Assembly: GCA_023398165.1 (NCBI GenBank) | Contig: JAEWSQ010000017.1 | Coordinates: forward strand, 1-64,000 | Length of the DNA: 64,000 nucleotides | Reading direction: 5' to 3' | Origin: Spirochaetota bacterium | GTDB taxonomy: Bacteria; Spirochaetota; Spirochaetia; Treponematales; Treponemataceae | In this document: positions 40,217 to 49,448 of the stretch, piece after piece | Position numbering within the stretch: the stretch's first letter is position 1 | How the letters are laid out: every line of letters starts with the position of its first letter | Made by a program: the position numbers and the translations under genes | The notes under the pieces: model-generated | What the model saw: the letters and a program-made list of their open reading frames with translations, nothing else | Database searches by the model: none | Told to the model about the DNA's origin: nothing

Positions 40217-43200
40217 CTACTTCTTCTTAATAGCCATAAGCGTCAAGTCGTCATACTGTGCATCTTCCTTTGCCTTTTTGTAAAGAAGGTATTCGGGGAG
40301 GGAAGGGTGATCCATCTTTTCTGTACAATAGGAATCATACTGCTTAAAGTGAAGATTCAAAAAGGTATCTATCTTCCTGTCAACCTGAACGCGGTCAAAA
40401 TCTGTCGCGTCAGGATCTTTATACATGCGGAATATTTTCTCAACTGATACAAGAGCCATGATTGCATCTTCCGCATTTCCCTCTAATGTTGAAAAATCGA
40501 ATTCCAGTATTTCATTGTCTATGTGATTATGATACTTCTCGAGCCGGAATGATGAACGTGAAAATACCGCTTCAATAATGGCATTAACCCGTTCCGGAGC
40601 CATTTCTTCATTATCCTGACCGACACTGTGGTAACCGTGAGGAGCTTCCTTTTCAAGACCAGGTTCTGCGCAGGTAATAACATTCAAGTTCTTATCCCGG
40701 AAATTACGCTTTGCCTCCTCTATACCGTCAGTATATAAAAACAGAACATCGTCTTTATCGAGCTTCATCTTCTGGGTCTGGAAACCGCCTTTCATATCCA
40801 CCATGAAAGAGGGGAAAACGCCTGCGGCCGCTGCCTCGGGAAGCGCTATTGTTTTTTTCTTCTTTTCCGAGGCATCGTAGATGTGAACAAGGTTGTCTCC
40901 TGCGTTGCAGAAATGAACTTCACCGGATTTGGAATCGAAGAGGCAGAGGGTGAAGGCGGCAAACCTTCCCTTGAATCCGCGCGACTCAATGAGGTCGTTG
41001 ATCTGTGACACGATGGTATTTAATTTTGTTCCGTGAGTTTTATAATTCCAGTCTTTAAAGTAGTTCAAAAAGAGTGTTGCAACCTCGACCATGATGAGTG
41101 CGGCTGGAACTCCTTTGCCGGAAACGTCGCACTTAATAACTGCGAACCAGCGGTCATCGAGTTTTTTGTAGTCAAAATAGTCTCCTGAAACACCCTTTGC
41201 ACCCTCATAGTAGCCGAAGAACTGCGCATTGGAATCTTCTTCTTTTCCTGTCGTGAGTTTTTTACCCGATTCATCGGTTTCAAGGGGAATGAACATTTTT
41301 TGAACTTCTTTACCGACGGTAAGATCCTTTGACGCCGCAGCCGCTTTTATGAGTCCGTGCGCCATGTCGTTTACGGTTTCCCCGAGGAGTCCGATTTCAT
41401 CCCGGCTTTTAAGCGTTATATCTTTTCCTTCGAGCTCTTCTTTGTCGTCGGTATCCCGGATCATAGCAACGTGTGATGCAAGACGTCTAATGGGCTTAAT
41501 TATGACAGAGGCGAGTATGAGCGTAATAATTAAGCCGAAAGCTACAGCAAGTAATGCAATGATACAGGTGGTTATGATAATATTCTTCCGGGCGCTGTCC
41601 ACTGTTTTAATGAGACTGTCGGTACTGACCGAGAGAATAACAATACCGCGGACAAAGTTTTTCTCCGAACCCTGCCGGTAAAGAACCGGTTTATAAAAAA
41701 TGTATTCGGTGTTTTCCCTTGACAAATTACTGCTGTCGAATTGCGGGAATGAACCGCTTCCCTCTTTTGATAATTCATTAAGTATCGAAGTTAACCGCTC
41801 GTTTAATTCGCGTGTTGTTTTTTGAATTTCCGCAAGGCGCTCAACCGAAGCGGCATCAGTTTTTGCTGCGAGTGTAATACCCTCGGAGGTCAGCCCGGTG
41901 ATCGTTTGTGCAATTTCATCAACTCTTTCTATTGCAAGAGTATTAATAGCTGTGGTTTTTTCAGAAATATCTCCAATATAATCTCTTGTATAACGGGACA
42001 CGCCGTACGTTAACACTTGAGAATCAATATTGTCAGCAATACCGGGATCATTGGTCGCCCATACACTCCGCAGGCTTGTATTGTTCCCTCCGGAGGGAAG
42101 CCCGGTAATGGTCGCATACCGGGCTTCGGCCAGGGCGTTTGTCTGATTCGGAAGAAAACTTAATTCCAAAATATTCTGGCTTGGAAGGTATGCTTTTACT
42201 GATGATGAAAGACTTTCGAGCAATACATTCGTTCTCTGTTCAAGCCCCTGTGCAAGCGTCTGTTCCTGGGTATTAACCATCAGTATGCCCAGGGGAGTTG
42301 AAACGAGGAGAATAATGAAAACAATGAGACTGGCGGTGAAAAACATAAGTTTATATTTAAGGCTCACTCCTCTGTTTTGAAGTTCAGCAGTTTTTTGTTT
42401 CTTTGTATAGGGCATAACATCTCCTGTAATCAAGGCTTTTACTTCCTGTCTGATGATCGATGCATCTTTTGCAGCAAGGATTAATCCGCGAAGCGATACT
42501 ATCATACCGCCTGATATAAACAATACTAACAGAGCAAAAAGCACCTGGGTTATCTGTACGGTAAAAAATGATTTTTGTGTAATTGAGCGCCATGAAGGCT
42601 CATACGTATATGAATAATCGCCGAGTTTGACGGTTCCCGACTGGGTTACGCTTATTATTTTCCCCGAAATATAAAAACCCCTTGAGCGGTGGTTTAAAAT
42701 AATTCTGTAGTTTCCTTCTTCCATCTCTGTGAGCTTTATTCCGGTAATTCTCCGGTCGGAAGAAATTGTATAATCTCCGTTTTCTCTGACTAGAGTCCGT
42801 ATATAGGGTTTCTGCCCGTCATCATCAATATAAATTTCATCAATAAGGCCGTTTGTTGCATACCCTCTGCCTATAATTGTCAGCTGTATATCGCCGAATT
42901 CATTTTTATCCGATGAAACAGAGGTGATTGTTGTGTACGGTACAAATTTATTCATGTACAGTTTTACTACGGATGCCTCTCCTATATTTCCGACACTGTC
43001 CACCGCTGCGACAGATAATGCATACACGCCGTTATCTCTGTTTGTAAAGGAAGCGCTCTTTTTCTCTGTAACCAGGCGCAGGGGAGGTTTCAAAGGCTGC
43101 CGTGTAAAAGAAAATTCATCAGTAAGCGGGGAAACAGGCGTATCTCCCATATATTCAAGGGCATAGGTATAGCCCTTAATGTCGTCATCTTCACCCGGTT

Positions 43201-44797
43201 CCCAGGACACGGTAAAGGTGTTTGACAGGAGAAATCCGTTTTCATCAACGGGAATCATTTGTACAGCGGGCTTCACCGGAGGAGTCGTATCTTTATAATA
43301 CTGTACGGCGGAAGAAGCTGACCAGTTTCCCGCATAGTCAAGAACGCGGGCTTTAAAATACCATATGCCGTCGTTCAGAGCATAGCGGATAATATCAGTC
43401 TGCGAAGGCAGGTTCATAAAGGATTCCGGAGGTTCCTCAAACGGATTTTGCGTCCAAATGTATGAGAATCCTGCAATTCCCGATGAATCCTGAGGGAGAA
43501 CTACTCTGAAGCTTGTTTTTTCTGCATTGGATTTTACTCCTTCGGTAAAGGAAAGCGCCTGCAGCCGGGGAGGAGAGGCTGTACGGTCAGGTGAAAGCCG
43601 CATAATCGATGAGTTTCCGTTATTCTTTCTCTGATAAAAAACATCCACTCTCCTGCCTTTATCGGAAACAAGCGGAAGCGCAAACATAGCGCTCTGGGTT
43701 CCGTTTGAGAGGGAAATTTCATCCCATAAGACGCCGTTCTGCTGGGCTAAAAACAACGCTTCATTTCCCCTTCTTGTATCAAACCAGAGGAGCGACAGGG
43801 TATTTTCATACGTAAACAAAACAGGGTTCGATGCATTTCCCTTGCCCGAACTTATACGCTCGATCGGACCAAGCCGTCCTTCATTCAATAGCTGTGCAAT
43901 ATAAATCTGCGCGTTTTCAGAAGTGTAATAGGTTCTTTCCCAGGCTGCATAGGCTTTCCCGTCTTTTTGAATTATGGAGGGTCTCTGATTTAAGTAATTT
44001 GTGAATACCTGAAGCGATTCAGTGTCTGATGTGACATTCTCTCCCGTTAGAAGAACAGGCCTTGACCAGCTTATTCCCCCGTTTGCAGATACTGTGCTGT
44101 ACAGCTGGTATGACAGCCTCATTCCGCTTGAGTAGGAACCCTGGAATATAACAAGATCACCCCACGGAGTCTGGGAAAGGAAAGGGACAAAGGGATTTCT
44201 TATTTCCTGTGCGCCCTGGAATGAAGTAAAACCTGACCAGCTGTATCCGTCAGAAGAAGATGCTGTCATAAGTGAAAAAGACTCCTCCTCTCCCTGTGAG
44301 GCAAAGAGCATAAAGCGGTCGCCGGAAGTCCTGTAGATACGGGGCGCTACGAGAGGACGTCCTGATTGATTGAGTTTTATTTCACGGAAAAAAGAAAGCG
44401 ATGAGTCGGTAATAAAAACTGATATGGTGTTTGGTTCAGAAATTACGGCAAATGCAACGACCCCTTTGTTGTTAACAGCGGCGGAGCTGATCTGGGGAAC
44501 ATCGCCCGAATACGGGAAGGGCCCTGCAAAACGGTTTTTAGTTATCCATTGTCCCATCGTTCCCTTTTCTGAAAGAAGCTGGCATGATAAATAAATTTTA
44601 CCGTTATCAGCCTCCTGCCAAAGCACTGCGGATATTTCATCTGAGCTGCTTGAATTTTTAGCGGAGGTCGGGAAGCATGCGTATCCCTGTGAGACAGATA
44701 CAGGATTCTCCCAGTAAAAGTCCGATGCGCCCAGGGGAAGCAGAAGGAGAAAAAAAATAAAAATAATACCGTAAAAACGCATCGCTGAATATTTCAC
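40217..44797 (-). CDS. Giant membrane sensor with SpoIIE-type PP2C phosphatase domain
   Basis: 1526 residues from a GTG that overlaps the stop of the upstream gene (GTGA), with GGTGG about 9 bases ahead. A signal peptide (1-24) leads to a sialidase-like propeller with Asp-box-like turns (about 30-420), then two fibronectin/Ig-like units (about 430-720). Further on are transmembrane helices near 745, 815 and 1100 enclosing a sensor region, a HAMP domain and the phosphatase (SGDYFDYKKL, CDVSGKGVPAALIMVEVATL, CNAGDNLVHI, FLYTDGIEEAKR), whose metal-binding Asp residues are present. Such proteins dephosphorylate anti-sigma antagonists or other serine phosphoproteins in response to an outside signal. 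No partner-switch genes are nearby. Confidence 0.88.
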   Translation of the reverse strand: MKYSAMRFYGIIFIFFLLLLPLGASDFYWENPVSVSQGYACFPTSAKNSSSSDEISAVLWQEADNGKIYLSCQLLSEKGTMGQWITKNRFAGPFPYSGDVPQISSAAVNNKGVVAFAVISEPNTISVFITDSSLSFFREIKLNQSGRPLVAPRIYRTSGDRFMLFASQGEEESFSLMTASSSDGYSWSGFTSFQGAQEIRNPFVPFLSQTPWGDLVIFQGSYSSGMRLSYQLYSTVSANGGISWSRPVLLTGENVTSDTESLQVFTNYLNQRPSIIQKDGKAYAAWERTYYTSENAQIYIAQLLNEGRLGPIERISSGKGNASNPVLFTYENTLSLLWFDTRRGNEALFLAQQNGVLWDEISLSNGTQSAMFALPLVSDKGRRVDVFYQRKNNGNSSIMRLSPDRTASPPRLQALSFTEGVKSNAEKTSFRVVLPQDSSGIAGFSYIWTQNPFEEPPESFMNLPSQTDIIRYALNDGIWYFKARVLDYAGNWSASSAVQYYKDTTPPVKPAVQMIPVDENGFLLSNTFTVSWEPGEDDDIKGYTYALEYMGDTPVSPLTDEFSFTRQPLKPPLRLVTEKKSASFTNRDNGVYALSVAAVDSVGNIGEASVVKLYMNKFVPYTTITSVSSDKNEFGDIQLTIIGRGYATNGLIDEIYIDDDGQKPYIRTLVRENGDYTISSDRRITGIKLTEMEEGNYRIILNHRSRGFYISGKIISVTQSGTVKLGDYSYTYEPSWRSITQKSFFTVQITQVLFALLVLFISGGMIVSLRGLILAAKDASIIRQEVKALITGDVMPYTKKQKTAELQNRGVSLKYKLMFFTASLIVFIILLVSTPLGILMVNTQEQTLAQGLEQRTNVLLESLSSSVKAYLPSQNILELSFLPNQTNALAEARYATITGLPSGGNNTSLRSVWATNDPGIADNIDSQVLTYGVSRYTRDYIGDISEKTTAINTLAIERVDEIAQTITGLTSEGITLAAKTDAASVERLAEIQKTTRELNERLTSILNELSKEGSGSFPQFDSSNLSRENTEYIFYKPVLYRQGSEKNFVRGIVILSVSTDSLIKTVDSARKNIIITTCIIALLAVAFGLIITLILASVIIKPIRRLASHVAMIRDTDDKEELEGKDITLKSRDEIGLLGETVNDMAHGLIKAAAASKDLTVGKEVQKMFIPLETDESGKKLTTGKEEDSNAQFFGYYEGAKGVSGDYFDYKKLDDRWFAVIKCDVSGKGVPAALIMVEVATLFLNYFKDWNYKTHGTKLNTIVSQINDLIESRGFKGRFAAFTLCLFDSKSGEVHFCNAGDNLVHIYDASEKKKKTIALPEAAAAGVFPSFMVDMKGGFQTQKMKLDKDDVLFLYTDGIEEAKRNFRDKNLNVITCAEPGLEKEAPHGYHSVGQDNEEMAPERVNAIIEAVFSRSSFRLEKYHNHIDNEILEFDFSTLEGNAEDAIMALVSVEKIFRMYKDPDATDFDRVQVDRKIDTFLNLHFKQYDSYCTEKMDHPSLPEYLLYKKAKEDAQYDDLTLMAIKKK

Positions 44798-47700
44798 AAA
44801 AGGGAATCCACCTTTTTCTTTAAATCTATTATTTTGGACGAGTTCTGGTTTTCCTTCTTCTGCAGAAGCTGGGAAACCAAAGAGGCCGCCTGCAGCGTAT
44901 TTCCTTTCTGGAGTTCCTGAACCGCCTGCTGATACAGGGCTTCAGAATCCGATGAAAGAACAACAGAAGCCTTTCCTCCGATTATAGTCTGAATTCTGTC
45001 TTTGAGCACCATAGCTTCCTCATTATCCGGATTTTTTTCAAGAGCGGTATTGAGCTTCACCAGGGCTGCGCTGAGCGCTATTTCGTCGCGGCTGGAGGAA
45101 TTTACAACAGAGGATGCTTCTTTTGTTAGACGATTCGATTCTGCAAGAGCATTTTTATCAGGCGGTTTTATCTTAATGCCAAGTTCAATTTCAGCCTGAT
45201 AGATAAAATCTCCCAGTCCTGCATAACGGGGATTAATTGCATAAAGGTCTAAAAGATCGGCATAGGCTGTCTGTCTTTTGTCGGCTGTACGGAAATCGGT
45301 TTTTGCCGCCTTGAATTTCTGTTCGAAAAGAGCATCAAAGGCATCCGGGTCTATAACCTGGTCAATACGGAGCGTTAATAAACTTGCTTCCTGATTTAAA
45401 GGATACACAAGCTGCAGTTCGCGTAGCTTCTGCTTGGCATCGTTGAGAACTGTAATTCCCTGCAGCCTGTTTCCTTCTGATAGAAGCTGTTTGCCCTGTT
45501 CAAAAAACTGCCTGGCAAGACTTAAGATCTGGCTCATCTCCGGGTACAATGGAGCAGACGGCGATATAACACGGCCTGTTTTCATGGAGAGGGCTGTACC
45601 GACAAGACTTAAGAGATTGGTAATTTCGCTGTCGCTCTCGACATTTGTAGTTGCCCACCGCGACTGTGCCTGACTGAGGAGACTTTCAGCCCTTTCAAAG
45701 TTTCCCTGATAGTAGGCATTTTTCGCCTCTGTTTTAAGAGCACGGACTTCCCTGACAATAACCTCGTTTTCAGCTTTTAAGATGGCATTTCCCAGATCAA
45801 GAAGGAGTTTATCGCTTTCTTCCCGCAGGCTTAAGGAGTCCTGTAAAGAAAGGGATTCATTATACTTCGTTCTTGAGCGCTGAAGGTTATCGCGGGCCGT
45901 CTGGAAACTGTCAGTCTTCAAGGCCTGAAGCGCCTGATTATACCTGAGTACTGCCTCGTTTTTAGCCCGTTCCGCCAGAAGTATGCGCTCGTTGGCAAGT
46001 GCGATAGAAGAAGAAGTCTGGTTTTTTATTTGTGAAAGCCGGGTTATGAGGTTTTGTATAGAGGTATTCAATGTTTTCATTTCCCGGGAGTATAGACTGC
46101 TTTGTATGGATGCTGAGCCTTCGATCAATAACGATTTTTCTTTCAGCGAAGCAAGCTGGGCATCGATTGATGAAAGTATGGAATTATAGAGCGTTAAACT
46201 TTCCTTCGGGTAGGATCGCGTTTCATAGTTACTGTCCATAGCCATATCGGGATTCAAAAGTCTTTGAGCCTCGGTAAATTTATCGATGAACGGAGTGCTC
46301 GATTCAGATGACCTTGCTTCAGTGTACTGCGCCAGATCGAGCCAGGAACGGGAGAGGAGAGATATAATATATGAATCGGTTTTGGTGCTGAGGTTTTCAA
46401 GTTCTGTGAATCCCTCTCTCCAAGTAGGACTGGCTCTTTTTGAAACACCAATGCTCTTATTCTTGACTTCTGTTACATCAGACAAAAATGAAAGCAGGGT
46501 ATTGCTTGTGTCTGTAAGGCGGACGGCATAGGAAGATGAAACATCGGCATTCTGCGGAACAGATTTTGTATAGTCTTTAAATGAGAGGTATTCTCCGTCA
46601 ACGTTCTTCAGGGATTCCAGCTGTGCAGTGAAGAAAGCGTGCAGCTCAAGCAGGTATTCCGTGTCTGCAATAAAAAGAGCATCTTTATCGGTGTCACGGC
46701 TTCCGTCGAAGGTTTCCCTCAGTCCATACAGAGAACTTAATGACAAGGCTGTGTCGAGAATTGTTTTTACCTGTGCCAGTGATGCTTCTGCTGAAGCATA
46801 GGTTTTATCGCCGAGAGGCAGCACCACCGGGGAAAGTATAGAAAGGCTTTCTTTATATGTTTTTTGAATAAAAGAGGTAAAAAGAGGTTTAAGGGAAGGT
46901 ATGAGAGACTGCCATTGAGTATTGTATGCTGCAATGATTCCGGTTGTTTGTGAATCTGTTTTTCCCAGGACAAAGCGGTAGGCAAAGGGAAGAAAAGATG
47001 CTTCTGTAAGGTCATTATATTCAGCGCTCAGCTGTTTAAAAAGGTTTTGAAACTGACGCCCTGAGGAGTTTACCGCCTGCTGGGAAAGAGAAAAAGAGGT
47101 AAATGCCGTCTGAAAGGTGTTGAATGCGCTTATTACAGTGGAGACTGTACCGGAAGCAAGAGCTGCCTGCAGTAGTTTATATGCGCTTATCAGTGTCTCA
47201 TAGTCGCTTGCGAAGCGTGAAGTAAGGTTTTTCAGCGAATCGAGCTCTTCCAATACGGGCTTTGTGTAGGTTTCACCGTAGTTGCGCTCAAAGAAATCGT
47301 CCCGGTATAGAGTCAGGCCTGAGTAAAATGTCATTACCGCATCTGCATAGCGTTCTTCTTCAATCTCGCCGCTTCCCTTTGCCATAAGCTCATCGAACTG
47401 AGCGCGGAAGTAGGTAAACTGGGCGGCGGATTTTGTCTGCTTTATAAAGTCGACAGAGGACCGGCTGGGATTTTTTTCCAAGGCCTCAAGCTCCGAAATC
47501 ATCTGCAGTTTTTTCTGATCATTTGCCGGTTCATTGATGATTACATTTATGAGTTCATCCGCTTTTGCTGAATACATGGCTCTGGACTCAATAATTTTCT
47601 GTATACGCTTTTGCGCCGAATCAAAGTCCTCAGGATAATCAATAATGTATTCCTGAAGAAGCATAAGTGCCTTACTGTAATCACGCTGTTCAATATACGA

Positions 47701-47859
47701 GTCAATTTCGGCGAAGCGGGCTTCCTTCCGGCCGAATGCGCTTAAGGGCAAGAGAGATAGTAGTAACAGAAAAACACTAAAAAACCGTTTGATATTCTTT
47801 TTCTCCCCTGAACCGGACCCGGTCAGTATAATAACCTGCCGCTGCCGCAACCCGTACAA
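44794..47859 (-). CDS. Large exported helical repeat protein upstream of the SpoIIE sensor
   Basis: 1021 residues. The chosen start is a TTG at 47859 with GAGGAAG 4 bases ahead, giving a signal peptide with hydrophobic core SVFLLLLSLLPLSAFG and cleavage near residue 43. A shorter start beginning just before the core would look more typical, but no ATG, GTG or TTG is available there. The body is almost all helix: a TPR pair (DYSKALMLLQEYIIDYPEDF), then long coiled-coil-like stretches (ALANERILLAERAKNEAVLR, ARDNLQRSRTKYNESLSLQD) and a TPR end (ALVKLNTALEKNPDNEEAMV, QKGNTLQAASLVSQL). It overlaps the sensor gene by 4 bases, so the two probably act together in the periplasm. Confidence 0.7.
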   Translation of the reverse strand: MYGLRQRQVIILTGSGSGEKKNIKRFFSVFLLLLSLLPLSAFGRKEARFAEIDSYIEQRDYSKALMLLQEYIIDYPEDFDSAQKRIQKIIESRAMYSAKADELINVIINEPANDQKKLQMISELEALEKNPSRSSVDFIKQTKSAAQFTYFRAQFDELMAKGSGEIEEERYADAVMTFYSGLTLYRDDFFERNYGETYTKPVLEELDSLKNLTSRFASDYETLISAYKLLQAALASGTVSTVISAFNTFQTAFTSFSLSQQAVNSSGRQFQNLFKQLSAEYNDLTEASFLPFAYRFVLGKTDSQTTGIIAAYNTQWQSLIPSLKPLFTSFIQKTYKESLSILSPVVLPLGDKTYASAEASLAQVKTILDTALSLSSLYGLRETFDGSRDTDKDALFIADTEYLLELHAFFTAQLESLKNVDGEYLSFKDYTKSVPQNADVSSSYAVRLTDTSNTLLSFLSDVTEVKNKSIGVSKRASPTWREGFTELENLSTKTDSYIISLLSRSWLDLAQYTEARSSESSTPFIDKFTEAQRLLNPDMAMDSNYETRSYPKESLTLYNSILSSIDAQLASLKEKSLLIEGSASIQSSLYSREMKTLNTSIQNLITRLSQIKNQTSSSIALANERILLAERAKNEAVLRYNQALQALKTDSFQTARDNLQRSRTKYNESLSLQDSLSLREESDKLLLDLGNAILKAENEVIVREVRALKTEAKNAYYQGNFERAESLLSQAQSRWATTNVESDSEITNLLSLVGTALSMKTGRVISPSAPLYPEMSQILSLARQFFEQGKQLLSEGNRLQGITVLNDAKQKLRELQLVYPLNQEASLLTLRIDQVIDPDAFDALFEQKFKAAKTDFRTADKRQTAYADLLDLYAINPRYAGLGDFIYQAEIELGIKIKPPDKNALAESNRLTKEASSVVNSSSRDEIALSAALVKLNTALEKNPDNEEAMVLKDRIQTIIGGKASVVLSSDSEALYQQAVQELQKGNTLQAASLVSQLLQKKENQNSSKIIDLKKKVDSLL

Positions 47860-47989
47860 TCATCTTCCTCTATGTATAGTATAGCAAAAAAATGTCACAT
47901 TTCTCTACTATTTTCGGCATTTTTACAAGGCGATTATAGAGAAATATGGTGCAATGAAGTATAATATTATTAGAAGATTAGGAAGCAGT

Positions 47990-49291
47990 ATGAAGTCCTT
48001 ATTGCGTGTTTTTACAGCTGTACAATTCCTCCTGTTCCTTTCCGCGGGGCTTTACGGCCTTGAGTATACCGATGTATATTCGGAGGTTTCCGAAGCGTTT
48101 TCTCCTTTTATTGATCCAAATGAGGGTTTAACAAGTTTCAGGACGCTTCTAATTCCTTCAGGCGGAAGAGCCGAATCTATGGGAAATGCTTTCACAGGGC
48201 TTGCGGACGATATAAGTTATCTTGAGTATAATCCTGCTGCTTCCTCGGTTCTCGATAAGACTCAAGCAGGGCTTTTCCATAATGCATGGATTGCAGATAC
48301 TTCGCTTGAAACCCTTTCTTTTACAACCCGTTATACAAATCTCGGCATAGGCGCATCCATTAAATGTCTGTATCTGGCGTTTTCGGAGTACAATTATTTC
48401 GGTGAAACCGTGTCTGCTGGGTATTACAGTGAAACAATCGCGGCGTTTAATGTGTCGTATAATTTTTTTGCAGGCTACGATTTTAAAGGTCTTGCAGCAG
48501 GGGCAACATTTAAAACAGCCTACCGCGGAATGCCTGATTATGCTGATAACGAAAACAATGAAGTAATCAGCGGCAGCGGTCTTCTGCAGTCTGGACTCGC
48601 TTTCATGGGCGATTTCGGCCTGCAAACCCGTTTTAATCTGTTCAAGTTTTATTCCTCTAGAGAAGCTAACGTTCAGGCGGGGCTTTCAGCTATGAATTTC
48701 GGCGCGGGCTTTACAAGCCTCGGGGGAGAAAAAGGCACCGTGCTTGATGATCCCCTTCCGTCAAAAATATCTGCCGGCTTTTCATACAAACCTGTAAGGC
48801 CGGTTATTATTGTTCTGGAATTCTCCCAGCCGCTCAATCTGCAGAATCCCGCATTATCGGGACGTTTCAGCGCGGGTACCGGAGTTTCAGTCCAGGCCAC
48901 GGATTTCTTCGCAGTCCACGGAGGTTTCTTCATTTCAGGCGGGAATCCCCGGTTCAGCCTCGGCTCTGAATTCCTTATAAAAAACTATCTTCTCAACATA
49001 ACCTATACCGTCGATTTTACCTCATCTCTTCATCCGCTCAACAGAATCAGTCTTTCAGTAAAAGTAGATTTAGGCGACAAGGGCAGGGAAGAAATCAGGC
49101 AGAGAGTTGATGAACTGTATGCGCAGGGACTCCAGTACTACTATCAGGGTGAACTTCATGAGGCGATCAAGGTATGGAATGATGCGCTTACCCTTGATCC
49201 GGGATTTGATCCTGCAAAACGGGGCATCGCATCCGCAGAGCAGTCGCTTTCGCTCCAGTTGAGAATTATTGAAATACAGCGGCTTGAATAA
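47990..49291 (+). CDS. UPF0164/FadL-like outer-membrane protein with C-terminal TPR
   Basis: 433 residues from the ATG at 47990 (AGGAAG 5 bases ahead), giving a clean signal peptide. An ATG at 47954 lies before a TATAAT (47960-47965) and is less likely. The N-terminal block GGRAESMGNAFTGLADDISY, then LEYNPAAS is the hallmark of the PorV/UPF0164 group related to FadL long-chain fatty acid channels, a family expanded in Treponema. The middle is a beta-barrel, and the end (AQGLQYYYQGELHEAIKVWN) is a TPR helix pair facing the periplasm. It stands alone between two minus-strand operons. Confidence 0.8.
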   Translation: MKSLLRVFTAVQFLLFLSAGLYGLEYTDVYSEVSEAFSPFIDPNEGLTSFRTLLIPSGGRAESMGNAFTGLADDISYLEYNPAASSVLDKTQAGLFHNAWIADTSLETLSFTTRYTNLGIGASIKCLYLAFSEYNYFGETVSAGYYSETIAAFNVSYNFFAGYDFKGLAAGATFKTAYRGMPDYADNENNEVISGSGLLQSGLAFMGDFGLQTRFNLFKFYSSREANVQAGLSAMNFGAGFTSLGGEKGTVLDDPLPSKISAGFSYKPVRPVIIVLEFSQPLNLQNPALSGRFSAGTGVSVQATDFFAVHGGFFISGGNPRFSLGSEFLIKNYLLNITYTVDFTSSLHPLNRISLSVKVDLGDKGREEIRQRVDELYAQGLQYYYQGELHEAIKVWNDALTLDPGFDPAKRGIASAEQSLSLQLRIIEIQRLE

Positions 49292-49300
49292 ACAGAACGG

Positions 49301-49342
49301 AGCCGCTTCTAAAAAGTCTGTCAACTTCTGAAAGCGGCTTTA
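49301..49342 (+). terminator. Putative terminator after the UPF0164 gene
   Basis: AGCCGCTT pairs with AAGCGGCT over 23 bases, followed by only TTTAC. Between convergent genes. Confidence 0.45.
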
Positions 49343-49448
49343 CAGATAATTTATAATTTCTTACATTTTAAACAATTACGAGTTTCTGTTGTTATTGTAA
49401 AGAAGCAATATCAATACTCGTCTGACTCTTGAAACTGCTTTACATAGA

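Noticed and set aside
47954..47989. Longer start for the UPF0164 protein
   Set aside because: It would cover a TATAAT and spoil the signal peptide; the ATG at 47990 has AGGAAG at 5 bases.
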